Counted from the first letter of the stretch, positions 39,186 through 49,779 are shown. The stretch is DNA of 64,000 nt from Arachidicoccus ginsenosidivorans (GCF_007971385.1 NZ_CP042434.1:2914001-2978000); one strand, 5' to 3'. A program made the numbers and translations. Notes: generated by a model not told the origin, from the sequence alone.

Positions 39186-39511
39186 CCAGAGCAGTAACCA
39201 AGTGGCTGTAACTATGGCCGCTGCGCCTCCTTTCTGATGGTTTTTAGGTTCAGTCAGCTTGGTCGTTGGCTTGGTCGTTAGCTTGGTCGTTAGCTTGGTC
39301 GTTAGCCTGGTCGTTAGCTTGGTCGTTGGCCTGCTTTTATTTACAAACACCTGCCACTTGTATTTTGATTAGGGGCATTAGAATTGGGCATATTTAATAA
39401 TCCTAGGCTCAATAGTCGCAGCAGACATTCCTAATGCGTTAAATGGATATCTGAAAAAACTGTTTTGAAGCCTGTTTTTGGTTTACTAACACATCTAAAA
39501 ATGTAATTATA
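39186..39511. other. Gap with a 12-bp tandem repeat array
   Basis: No credible gene. It contains six 12-bp repeats at 39256-39327 and otherwise no recognisable signal upstream of the GH18 gene. Confidence 0.55.
39256..39327. repeat. Six tandem 12-bp repeats
   Basis: Units follow AGCTTGGTCGTT with A/G variation at the first base and one T-to-C change; a partial seventh unit (GGCCTG) follows. A period of 12 keeps frame in any reading frame, and on the minus strand it reads Thr-Thr-Lys-Leu in one frame, but that ORF looks spurious. Confidence 0.85.
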
Positions 39512-41490
39512 ATGCAGCACTTTAAACGTAGCAGTGGACAAGGTAGTAATCCGCATATTCATATTAAGGGTATTAGCAGCCTATTGGTTTTACTGCTTTT
39601 ACTGTTTGAACTCCTGCCAAAGGCTAAGGCAGCTGCTTTTTTCAGGACTTCAAAGGATAGTCTGATTGTCTTAAGGGCGCAGTCGCAGCCTAAAGTGGCG
39701 CTGGCTTATGTTACGTCCTGGTCAACGATACTGCCTGATCCTACCTATCTTACACATATTAATTACGCCTTTGGGCATGTCAATAAAACTTTTAATGGGG
39801 TACGTATTGCCAATCCTGACAGACTAAAGGCCATCGTGGTTTTAAAAAAGCAAAAGCCTGACTTAAAAGTCTGTTTATCTATCGGCGGATGGGGTAGTGG
39901 CGGCTTTAGTGAAATGGCTGCAAGTGCGACCCACAGAAATAGTTTTGCCCTGGATTGTGAAAGAATCATAAAGGCCTTTGATCTGGATGGTATTGACATT
40001 GACTGGGAATACCCGACCAGCTCCAGCGCAAAGATTAGCGCCTCACCGGAAGATACGAAAAATTTTACCTTGTTGATGCAGGACTTGCGTGGGGCTATCG
40101 GGCAGGATAAGTTGCTGACCCTGGCCTCGTCGGCTGGTGCAGGTTACATCGATTTTAAGGCCATTGTTCCTATCGTTGATTTTGTCAATATCATGGCTTA
40201 TGATATGTCTGGTGCCCCCAGGCATCACGCAGGACTGTTCAGATCTTCTATGAGTGCGCATTTGACGGCAGATGAGGCTGTCAGGCTGCATGTGAAGGCC
40301 GGCATGCCGGCCGGTAAGCTGGTATTGGGGATCCCTTTTTATGGACATGGCCGGGCGCCGCTGCCAGGATATTTGGATTATAAGAAGATTATTGAGCTCA
40401 AAGGCTATCAGCATCACTGGGATGACAGTGCCAAGGCGCCTTATTTAACGGATGATACCGGCCGGATCTTGATGAATTATGAAAATGCGGCTTCTATTGA
40501 TATTAAGGGGCAATATATCCGAGCGCACCATCTCTTAGGGGCAATGTATTGGGATTATGCAGCTGACGCTCCCGATAAGGTTTTGCAAAAGACGGTCTTT
40601 GAATCTTTGGGTATGCGTACCTCAAAGGCATTAAAAACAGAGCCAGCTATTGCCCAGGTGCCTGCAAAGCGCCCAGCCTTCTCTGTGCTGGCCTTTTATT
40701 CGGCTGATTTTGATCCGGCGCATATCAGTTTTGCCCATGAGGCCAACGGCTGGCTGGCAAGCGCGGGTAAAGAATTTGGATTCAGTTATGATTCCACGAA
40801 AAATTGGTCCTTATTGCAAGACAGCAACTATATGAAAAAATACCAGGTGGTGCTGTTTTTGGATAATGTGCCTCCTGCCAGTGCACGACCTGGTTTTGAA
40901 AGGTATATGAACCATGGTGGTGGCTTTATTGGTTTTCATGTGAGTGCATTTAATGACCAAAAGCATATTTGGGACTGGTATTATGATGATTTTTGGGTTG
41001 TGGTTTATATAAAGGGAATACCTGGCGACCCACCAGCGCCATTTTAAAAGTGGATCAACTTACGCATCCGGTAACCAGGTTGTTGCCCGCTTTATTTGAG
41101 TCAGCCCCCAATGAATGGTATAAATGGGAACATAATCTAAGGGATAATCCAAATTTGGAGGTTTTACTAAGTATTGATTCTTCCAGCTTCCCGCTGGGAA
41201 TCGGTCCCAAGTTATTTGAGATATGGCACAAAGGGGATTACCCGGTGGTCTGGACCAATAAGAAGTACAATATGGTGTATGTAAATATGGGCCATAACGA
41301 TATGGATTATGAACATAAATATGGCCCAGGCAATGCCACGCTATCCCACACCTTTTCCAGGGAAGCAGAGTGTCGGATGTTGTTAAATGCATTGTTCTGG
41401 CTGGGCGCTAAATCTGCTTTGCCGGATTTGCCGATCCATACAGACCCTATTTCCAAGGTAGAATTGCAAGTTCAGCAGATCCAACCTTAA
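39512..41490 (+). pseudogene. GH18 chitinase fused to a ThuA domain, one-base frameshift
   Basis: The signal peptide (SSLLVLLLLLFELLPKAKAA) is followed by a GH18 barrel (residues ~55-370): YVTSWSTILPDPTYLTHINY, LSIGGWGSGGFSEM, and the catalytic DxxDxDxE motif as DGIDIDWEYP, then NIMAYDMSG and GAMYWDYAADAP. A linker leads to a ThuA domain: FSVLAFYSADFDPAHISFAH, NHGGGFIGFHVSAFNDQ. The frame is lost at T5 (40990-40994). One more T gives DDFLGCGLYKGNTWRPTSAI and joins the second frame with SAPNEWYKWEHN, YPVVWTNKKYNMVYVNMGH. Total about 659 residues. GH18 enzymes hydrolyse chitin or N-glycan chitobiose cores. The GH18-ThuA fusion is unusual. The catalytic domain lies wholly before the frameshift. 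Confidence 0.88.
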
Positions 41491-41521
41491 AAAATTTATT
41501 GTTATTTAAAATCATTAATAA

Positions 41522-43573
41522 ATGGCGCGTCTTTTTATATTTTTACAACGCATGACGTGCGCTTGTTTTGCAGGCCACCGCTGGCAGTATGAAGCATTAA
41601 AGCGGGCAAATGGGTTAAATAGGAAGATTGTCATTATGAGTGTCCTTGGAATCACTTGCTTTTTACAAGTGGACGGCAGCCCGAGAGTGATTACTTTGCA
41701 AGGGCCACCAGCTAAAACCATAGCCGTTAGTGAGCCACCTGTTTTCAGGTTGGATCAGTTTGGCTATATCAGTCAAGGGGCCAAAAATGTGATTTTTGAA
41801 TGGCCAGCATCCATATGGAAAGAAGATATTGATGGCCAACGGGATTCCTTTTTTGTTTACCGGGTTTATCCTGTGCTGAGTGGATCGACAGGTGCGGGCA
41901 AATCGATGGCCAAAGTACTGACGGGTGCGATGCCTCAACCAGTAATGATCACTCAGTGGTTTAAGGATCGCCGGTATTATGTGCTGGATGTATCGTCTTT
42001 GCAATCACCAGGTAAGTATCAGGTAGTTGTGAAGATTGGTCCAAAAAGTTTTTCTAGTGCTGTTTTCAGGGTATTAGATAAGGCAGCTTTTGTCCACAAG
42101 GGTATTGGCGCGCTACTTAATTATTTTAGCAGACAAAGAGCCAATACAGCTATAGAATGGGCAGCTGATGCGCACCTTAAGCTTAAAGGCAGCACCAGAC
42201 GGGTAGATCTGCGCGGGGGCTGGTGCGACGCCTCTGGAGATGTCAGTAAGTATTTTTCTCATCTGGCCTATACCAATTTTATGAGTCCCCAACAAATACC
42301 GCTGGTTACCTGGTCATTGGTTCAGGCAACGGAGAAATTGGCACCGTCGCTCAAACAGTGGTATTTATTGGACAGTGTTCAATCAGAGAGCCTCTGGGGT
42401 GCTGATTATCTACTGCGGTCTTTATCTGACAGTGATTTTTTCTACATGACGGTATTCAGTTATTTTAAAAAGGATCCTGCTTTTAGAGAGATCGTAGGGC
42501 TGGAGGCCAATAGTGTTACCACTACTGATTATAGATGCGCCTTTAGGGAAGGTGCCGGTGTGGCCATTGCGGCCCTTGCCAGGATCAGCTGCTGGAAGTT
42601 AAATGGCCATTTTACAGCTACTAACTACCTTAACGGGGCAAAGCGTGCTTATCAACATTTATTAAGCTTTAACAACAGGTACGATGATGATGGGGTGCCT
42701 AATATAATTGATGATTACTGTGCGCTGATGGCCGCCACGGAACTCTGGAAGGCGACTGGAGATAAATTTTACCGCCACGAGGCTAGGCATTGGGCTGGAA
42801 GATTATGTGCGCGGTATATGCCTGATGGATATCTGAGAGCGGACGGGCCTTACCAGGGGGTGAATACAATGACTCAGACACAGACTCGGGTTCGGATCCT
42901 TAACGCCACGCCGAGGCCTTTTTGGCATGCAAGCGATGCAGGTATGCCGGTGGTCAGTCTGATCCGGTATTTGGATATGGAAAAGGAATCTAATTATAGG
43001 AATAAAGCCATTAATATCATCCGGGATGTATTGAGTCATCAATTGGCCATTAGTAATGCAGTGGTCAATCCTTTTGATTATCCGAGGCAGCAATTTTTGT
43101 ATAAAGGCAAGCTGGAAACAGGCTTTTTTATTCCCCATGAAAATGAAAGTGGCTGGTGGTGGCAGGGGGAGAATGCCCGTCTGGCCTCCCTGGCTACGGC
43201 GGCTCTGTCGGGCGGCGTCCTTTTAGAACCGCAGGGCGGGCAGGCTGAAGCTCAAATTATTCAGATTGCTGGCTTGCGGGGACGCCTTAAGTCAGCAGCC
43301 CTGCATCATCTTTCCTGGATTACAGGTTGTAATCCATACGGTATTTGCTTTTTATACGGGTTTGGGTATAAAAATGTGCCCTATATGCATTCAAATTATG
43401 GTCATGGCAGTGAGACGGGTGGGATTTCTAATGGGATTACCGGGTTAAATAGTGATGGCACCGGGATTGCCTTTAGGACGGAAGATCAGGGCAATGAATG
43501 GCGCTGGACGGAACAGTGGCTGCCACATGCCGCCTGGTACCTGCAGGCACTGACGGCCCTTGGAAGCCATTAA
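41522..43573 (+). CDS. Glycoside hydrolase family 9 protein with N-terminal Ig-like domain
   Basis: 683 residues. The first ATG gives a long N-region; a start further in (MSVLGITCFLQVDGS, codon 40) would give a more usual signal peptide. A CelD_N-type Ig-like domain covers about 70-190 (FRLDQFGYISQGAKNVIFEW, YVLDVSSLQSPGKYQVVV). The GH9 alpha/alpha barrel follows with VDLRGGWCDASGDVSKYFSH, containing the catalytic-base aspartates, and near the end GNEWRWTEQWLPHAAWYLQA, with a Glu that may be the general acid. GH9 contains cellulases but also the Vibrio-type exo-beta-D-glucosaminidases acting on chitosan oligomers. The GH18 and NagX neighbours favour the latter. The fold is well supported; specificity is inference. 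Confidence 0.88.
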   Translation: MARLFIFLQRMTCACFAGHRWQYEALKRANGLNRKIVIMSVLGITCFLQVDGSPRVITLQGPPAKTIAVSEPPVFRLDQFGYISQGAKNVIFEWPASIWKEDIDGQRDSFFVYRVYPVLSGSTGAGKSMAKVLTGAMPQPVMITQWFKDRRYYVLDVSSLQSPGKYQVVVKIGPKSFSSAVFRVLDKAAFVHKGIGALLNYFSRQRANTAIEWAADAHLKLKGSTRRVDLRGGWCDASGDVSKYFSHLAYTNFMSPQQIPLVTWSLVQATEKLAPSLKQWYLLDSVQSESLWGADYLLRSLSDSDFFYMTVFSYFKKDPAFREIVGLEANSVTTTDYRCAFREGAGVAIAALARISCWKLNGHFTATNYLNGAKRAYQHLLSFNNRYDDDGVPNIIDDYCALMAATELWKATGDKFYRHEARHWAGRLCARYMPDGYLRADGPYQGVNTMTQTQTRVRILNATPRPFWHASDAGMPVVSLIRYLDMEKESNYRNKAINIIRDVLSHQLAISNAVVNPFDYPRQQFLYKGKLETGFFIPHENESGWWWQGENARLASLATAALSGGVLLEPQGGQAEAQIIQIAGLRGRLKSAALHHLSWITGCNPYGICFLYGFGYKNVPYMHSNYGHGSETGGISNGITGLNSDGTGIAFRTEDQGNEWRWTEQWLPHAAWYLQALTALGSH

Positions 43574-43637
43574 TGGCCCCTGGATCAGAGAGCGCAATTA
43601 GTAATATATTGATTTAAGGATTAAATATAATGATGAT

Positions 43638-46600
43638 ATGAAAATGATATTAAACCATATTATGGCTGGACTGTTTATGCTTTTTATCTCTCCGGCCGGC
43701 TGGAGTCAGTCAGCCAGGCAGATGAGCGGTCGCCAAAAGCCGAATACGGCTTTTGGGGCTGCTGGTTCTTATTACCTGACAGCACCTAAGGATACGGCGG
43801 CTTATTATTTTACAACAGAGAACTTTGGAGCAGGAGCCCGCGCGGATGGCAAGACAGATGTTACCCTGACTTTGCAGGAGGCGATCAATAAGCTAAAAAG
43901 GGAAAAGAATTTTGGTATTGTTTTTATCCCTGAAGGAACTTACCTCATTAGCGGGACAATCTATATCCCGGCTGCCATCCGGTTAATTGGCTATGGAAGC
44001 CATAGGCCTGTGATTCGTTTAAAAAATAATGCTCCTGGCTTTGATAGGCCTATTATATCCGATAAAGGTAAGGCTGCATATATGTTCTGGTTTACCTCCG
44101 GGATCTCTTCCAAAGAACATATATCGGACGCGGGAGCGGGTACTTTTTACAGTGGCATGAGTAATATTAACCTTGAAATTGGCAAAGGGAATCATAACGC
44201 AGTTGCACTCAGGACGCATTTTGCGCAGCATAGCTTTGTGGAACATGTGGATATGGCTATTGGAGAGGGTAAGGCCGGCATCTTTGATGTGGGTAATGAG
44301 ATTCAGGACGTTCGGTTTTACGGAGGGGATTATGGCATTTTTACCACGAAGGCCTCTCCGGGATGGCAATATATGATGCTGGATACTTATTTTGAGGGGC
44401 AGCGAAAGGCAGCTATAAAAACCCAGGAGGCTGGTCTTACCATAGTCAGGCTCCAGGCTAAAAATGTGCCGATAGTCATTGATGTGGATCAAGGATTCTG
44501 GGAAAAACTCTATATGGAAGATTGTGTGTTGGAGAATGTTTCGGATACGGCCATTCAGATCGGTTGGGCCAGCACCCCTGAAACCCAGGTCAATTTAAGG
44601 GGTATCAGATTGAAAAATGTGCCAGCGCTGCTTACGGCTAAAGATCAGGCGTTATTGCCTGTAACGGCTGCCTCGCCAATATATCTGGTAAAAAGCTATA
44701 CTGCAGGTTTGGTGATGGATAGCCTAAATGCCATTGCAAGTGAAAGGCAGATAAATAAAAAGGATGTAAATATAGATATGGTGCCTCTAAGTTCGTTTAA
44801 TACCAATCTTCAAACCGATATTGCACCACTTCCAGCGGTAAAAACATGGGTCAATGTAAAGACACTGGGCGCCAAAGGAGATGGAAAGCAAGATGAGACT
44901 GCTTTGTTGCAGGCGGCAATTGACAGTTTTGCGGTGCTTTATTTTCCTGAGGGACGTTACCGGATCTCCAAGACCCTACAGCTGAAACCGGGTACTATGC
45001 TCATTGGGCTGCATCCCTTTGCCACGCAGATTATTTTGGAGGATAATACAGCTGATTTTAGTGGATTTGGAGGGCCGGTGCCTATGGTGCTGTCCTCAAG
45101 AGGCGGCCACAATATAATTACAGGCATCGGACTGAATACCGCAAAACGCAATACCAGAGCGGTCGCTTTGCAGTGGGAGGCCGCAGCCGGCTCCCTGGTT
45201 AATGACATTAAGTTTATTGGAGGTCATGGCACCATGCGCAGCCCGCTATATGCAGAAACGGGTAATATTTATGGTCGGGGTGAGGAGGTATTGTGGGACC
45301 GTCAGTACTGGAGCCTTTGGGTGACACGAAATGGCGGCGGCGTTTTTAAAAATATCTGGTCAGCCAGCACTTATGCGGCCGGCGGGGTATATATCTCTAA
45401 CACCCATACGCCAGGCAGGATCTATGCGATGTCTATTGAGCACCACAAAAGAAGTGAAGTTCGGTTCAATAATGTAAAGAACTGGAAGGTTTACGCCATG
45501 CAGACAGAGGAAGAAAGCAGGGAAAGTACCCAGTGCCAGCCGCTGATGATAGAAAATACCGCTAATATAACTTTTGCCAATTTATATATGTTTAGGGTTA
45601 TCCGGGTAAATCAACCCTATCCCTATGCCATCAGAACAGCCAACGCGCAGGATATCCGGATTTTAAATCTGCATAATTATGCCCAGACCAAATATACCAG
45701 CAGTCATAGTTTGTATGATATCAATAAGCAGGTGTATGTGATGCCCTGGGAATTAGCTTCTCTGCACCTCGTAAATACCCAAACCAATACGCAGACTGCC
45801 AGAATTATGCGTAATACCCGAAAGTTAGGTGATGGCGACCTAAGATTAGAGGGAATGGAAAAGGGAATACTAAGACTACTGGCAAATGGCTTTGAAATGC
45901 CCGAAGGGCTCTGTAGAGATAGTAAAGGGAATGTTTATTTCTGCACTTCGGGCAAAAAGCGCATTTATAAATGGTCTGCCGAAACTGGGCTGGTAACTTT
46001 ACTGGGTGATTATCCCTGGGAGCCTTTATCGCTGGCCTGTGATAAAGCGGATCATCTTTTAGTCGTTTTCAAATATGTGCCCATGGATGGGTATCTGATA
46101 AATGGTAAACAGGAGCAGTTTGAAAACCCTGCCGATGCGGGTGGAACCTCCTTTAGCGGCTGGGGCAATTCAGGATTTGGGACTTTAGTGTATAGTCTGG
46201 ATCCTGAGGATCCTGATCATAGTATTACTTTATGCAAAAAAGTGGCTATGGGTAGCATAAGCCCGGTTGCCCGGGCTTATTATCCAGCCCACCGGTGGCG
46301 AGATTTTCATGATTACAAGCAGGTGGTGGTAGCACGCCCGGATAGTTGCTGGGTTGCACCAGATGGTCAGACGATTATCCCCGTTGTTTATGATCTGGCC
46401 AGATCGACCTCGCTGGCCAGAGCGGTACCAGGCCAGCCACTTTATGTTACTGATGAGTATAATGAATACTCCTATCGGTTGCAGGTAGATCAGGCGGGTT
46501 TTGTTTCCGGATTAACGCCTTTTGCACCCAGGGGCAGTTTCTCTATTGTACCACAATCCGACGACCTTGTATGGATCGCAGACGGTACCTTATATGGGTA

Positions 46601-46733
46601 TAACGCTTCTGGCAAGTTAGTCCGCCATATCAAACTGCCCGAGAGAATTACGGGAATAAGTGTTGGAGGGCGAAACGGGAAGCAACTTGTCATAAGTACC
46701 TACAATGGGCTGTATCTGTTAAGTGACCTTTAA
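43638..46733 (+). CDS. Large secreted protein with two GH55-like beta-helix domains and a beta-propeller-like tail
   Basis: 1031 residues. The signal peptide ends near SPAGWSQ. Two pectate-lyase-3-type beta-helix starts are visible: FGAGARADGKTDVTLTLQEA with VFIPEGTYLISGTIYIP (residue ~57), and VKTLGAKGDGKQDETALLQA with LYFPEGRYRISKTLQLKPGT (residue ~410). A tandem pair is characteristic of GH55 beta-1,3-glucanases. From about residue 740, DLRLEGMEKGILRLLANGFE and MPEGLCRDSKGNVYFCTSG begin an SMP-30/NHL-like propeller ending NGKQLVISTYNGLYLL. It is the last gene of the operon, 64 bp after GH9. It likely degrades or binds a beta-glucan or similar polymer. GH55 membership is probable, not proven. 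Confidence 0.85.
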   Translation: MKMILNHIMAGLFMLFISPAGWSQSARQMSGRQKPNTAFGAAGSYYLTAPKDTAAYYFTTENFGAGARADGKTDVTLTLQEAINKLKREKNFGIVFIPEGTYLISGTIYIPAAIRLIGYGSHRPVIRLKNNAPGFDRPIISDKGKAAYMFWFTSGISSKEHISDAGAGTFYSGMSNINLEIGKGNHNAVALRTHFAQHSFVEHVDMAIGEGKAGIFDVGNEIQDVRFYGGDYGIFTTKASPGWQYMMLDTYFEGQRKAAIKTQEAGLTIVRLQAKNVPIVIDVDQGFWEKLYMEDCVLENVSDTAIQIGWASTPETQVNLRGIRLKNVPALLTAKDQALLPVTAASPIYLVKSYTAGLVMDSLNAIASERQINKKDVNIDMVPLSSFNTNLQTDIAPLPAVKTWVNVKTLGAKGDGKQDETALLQAAIDSFAVLYFPEGRYRISKTLQLKPGTMLIGLHPFATQIILEDNTADFSGFGGPVPMVLSSRGGHNIITGIGLNTAKRNTRAVALQWEAAAGSLVNDIKFIGGHGTMRSPLYAETGNIYGRGEEVLWDRQYWSLWVTRNGGGVFKNIWSASTYAAGGVYISNTHTPGRIYAMSIEHHKRSEVRFNNVKNWKVYAMQTEEESRESTQCQPLMIENTANITFANLYMFRVIRVNQPYPYAIRTANAQDIRILNLHNYAQTKYTSSHSLYDINKQVYVMPWELASLHLVNTQTNTQTARIMRNTRKLGDGDLRLEGMEKGILRLLANGFEMPEGLCRDSKGNVYFCTSGKKRIYKWSAETGLVTLLGDYPWEPLSLACDKADHLLVVFKYVPMDGYLINGKQEQFENPADAGGTSFSGWGNSGFGTLVYSLDPEDPDHSITLCKKVAMGSISPVARAYYPAHRWRDFHDYKQVVVARPDSCWVAPDGQTIIPVVYDLARSTSLARAVPGQPLYVTDEYNEYSYRLQVDQAGFVSGLTPFAPRGSFSIVPQSDDLVWIADGTLYGYNASGKLVRHIKLPERITGISVGGRNGKQLVISTYNGLYLLSDL

Positions 46734-46774
46734 TAGCTGAGCTAATTACCAGGGATATAAATTAGCACTACGAT

Positions 46775-47461
46775 CTAAGCTTCTGCGAGCTCGTGCAGGA
46801 TCGTTGTAAGTCTTTCAGGTGCCTCTTTCATGATATTATGGCCGCAATTGATTATTTCAATATGCCAATCCGGGCTATTCTTCCTGGCTTCATATTGATT
46901 TTTAAAGGGGGTTGCTTCCCAGCCGCTGGCGTATATTAATGTCCGGTTGCAAATTTGCTTATAGTTACCGTTTAACCGTATGCTTTGCAGGAATGTGGCC
47001 ATGGGGTGCGGCATTCTTCGGGTTTCTGTGCCTGTGGGCACAGCAACCGTAAATCCGTCATGGCCTACTCCTAGGACAAAGAGGTCTCTGTAAATATCGC
47101 TTGTGAGTTTCCAGCAGGAATCACCATTTTCTGGGATATAGGCATCTATATAAACAAGCGAATGTATTTTTTCCGGGATCTTATCGGCAACGCCTGTAAT
47201 AACCAAGCCGCCATAACTATGGCCGCATAAGATTACGTTGTGAAGATCCTGCGCTGTCAAAAGGTCCACTACATATTGAATATGCGTATCCAGGTTTATT
47301 TGTTTTTTTTGATTTGAAGTGTCACTTTCAAGGCCGGGTAAGGTTAAGGCTAATAGTTTATGGCCTAATTTTTCAAGTCTTTCTTTTATGGAATCAAAAG
47401 CCCAGCCTCCATGCCAGCCACCTGGGATCATTACAAAAATTTGTTCTGTTTTTTTGTTCAT
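46775..47461 (-). CDS. Alpha/beta-hydrolase fold protein (esterase-like)
   Basis: 228 residues, no signal peptide, so probably cytoplasmic. The alpha/beta-hydrolase fold begins FVMIPGGWHGGWAFDSIKER. The nucleophile Ser is in CGHSYGGLVITG (GxSxG), the likely acid is in the DAYIPENGDSCW region or thereabouts, and the catalytic His is in IINCGHNIMKEAPERL. The HGGW oxyanion segment and overall length match the small plant-MES/EstC-like esterases. The substrate is unknown. It converges with the GH55-like gene (41 bp between stops) and starts upstream of the rRNA leader, where it is transcribed away from the rRNA operon. Confidence 0.9.
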   Translation of the reverse strand: MNKKTEQIFVMIPGGWHGGWAFDSIKERLEKLGHKLLALTLPGLESDTSNQKKQINLDTHIQYVVDLLTAQDLHNVILCGHSYGGLVITGVADKIPEKIHSLVYIDAYIPENGDSCWKLTSDIYRDLFVLGVGHDGFTVAVPTGTETRRMPHPMATFLQSIRLNGNYKQICNRTLIYASGWEATPFKNQYEARKNSPDWHIEIINCGHNIMKEAPERLTTILHELAEA

Positions 47462-47753
47462 GGTCTTGATTGAATTGCAATTAATGACGATTTTATATTG
47501 CTAAAGGTACAGCACTTAGTTAGAACTTATAATGTGGTTATATTTACAGGACAGAAAATCACCGATAGATTCCTAAAAGGTCGCTTTCTTTTTCAGGTAA
47601 AGTGGTCAATGTTTTAAAGAAAAAAGGGTGATTTATGGATTAAAATAGAGGGAATAAATAATGTTTCTCTCGTTGCCTTATTTTTTTTTCTTTGCTGAAA
47701 CCCTTATAAACATTGCTACTTCAAAAATAATTTCAGAAAAGATATCAAATAAG

Positions 47754-47784
47754 TTTGGTAGAGTAAAAATTCCGCTTACCTTTG
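47754..47784 (+). promoter_or_regulatory. rRNA promoter P1
   Basis: TTTG at 47754-47757 and TACCTTTG at 47777-47784 with 19 bases between match the Bacteroidota housekeeping promoter consensus exactly. Confidence 0.8.
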
Positions 47785-47914
47785 CAATCCCGAAACGGAA
47801 AAAGCAAACTGAATCGGTCAGCTCTTACGGTAAGATTAGTCTCTAAGCAAATGGTTAACAATAAGTTGTAAGACGTGAGCTGAAAAGAAAAATAAAAAAA
47901 TCTACTTAAATAAA

Positions 47915-47946
47915 TTTGGTTAGTAAAATAGAGTTTACTACCTTTG
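47915..47946 (+). promoter_or_regulatory. rRNA promoter P2
   Basis: TTTG at 47915-47918 and TACCTTTG at 47939-47946, 20 bases apart. The flanks (GTAAAA between the boxes, GCA and CCG after) resemble P1, so the two look duplicated. Confidence 0.82.
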
Positions 47947-48130
47947 CACTCCGCCAGACGGTAAAGATCGTCACTAAAAAAAGCGGTGCCAATCTGCTGA
48001 GCAGCAGGGCTGTTAACCGGGAGGTTAATAGGAAAGAGGGAGCAGGGGGATTAACTAGCCGATACGATAAACCGCAGGGTTTATAGTATAGCAAAATAGG
48101 GGTAAAGTGGAAACGCTTTATGTCTATAAA

Positions 48131-48140
48131 GATCTTTGAA
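48131..48140 (+). promoter_or_regulatory. boxA-like antitermination element in the 16S leader
   Basis: GATCTTTGAA. Related elements occur at 49881 (AGTTCTTTAA), 50190 (AGTTCTTTAA) and 50353 (GATCTTTGAC), all within spacers of the rRNA operon, as expected for boxA-type antitermination signals. Confidence 0.5.
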
Positions 48141-48249
48141 AGGAAATTAAAAATAACAGTAAGGAAGACACTACGAAGCGTTGAAAAAGACAACAAATTT
48201 TGACGCCTATTTTTCGAGAGAAATTTAGTCAGTTCAAACAATACATTAA

Positions 48250-49779
<1,530 letters not shown>

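Larger units (their letters stand above)
47462..48249. other. rRNA leader and promoter region
   Basis: Carries two tandem promoters (47754-47784 and 47915-47946) and a boxA-like element (48131-48140). Short ORFs here are not credible. Confidence 0.7.

Noticed and set aside
39150-39350. Minus-strand ORF with Thr-Thr-Lys-Leu repeats
   Set aside because: The repeats come from the 12-bp minisatellite; the remainder overlaps the NagX-like gene antisense and lacks a signal or domain.
16675-40994. Programmed ribosomal frameshifting as the cause of the frame breaks
   Set aside because: The seven sites share no slippery heptamer or downstream structure, and they lie in unrelated families that do not use it.
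47661-47846. 61-codon ORF upstream of the rRNA operon
   Set aside because: It overlaps promoter P1 and has no domain or convincing coding character.
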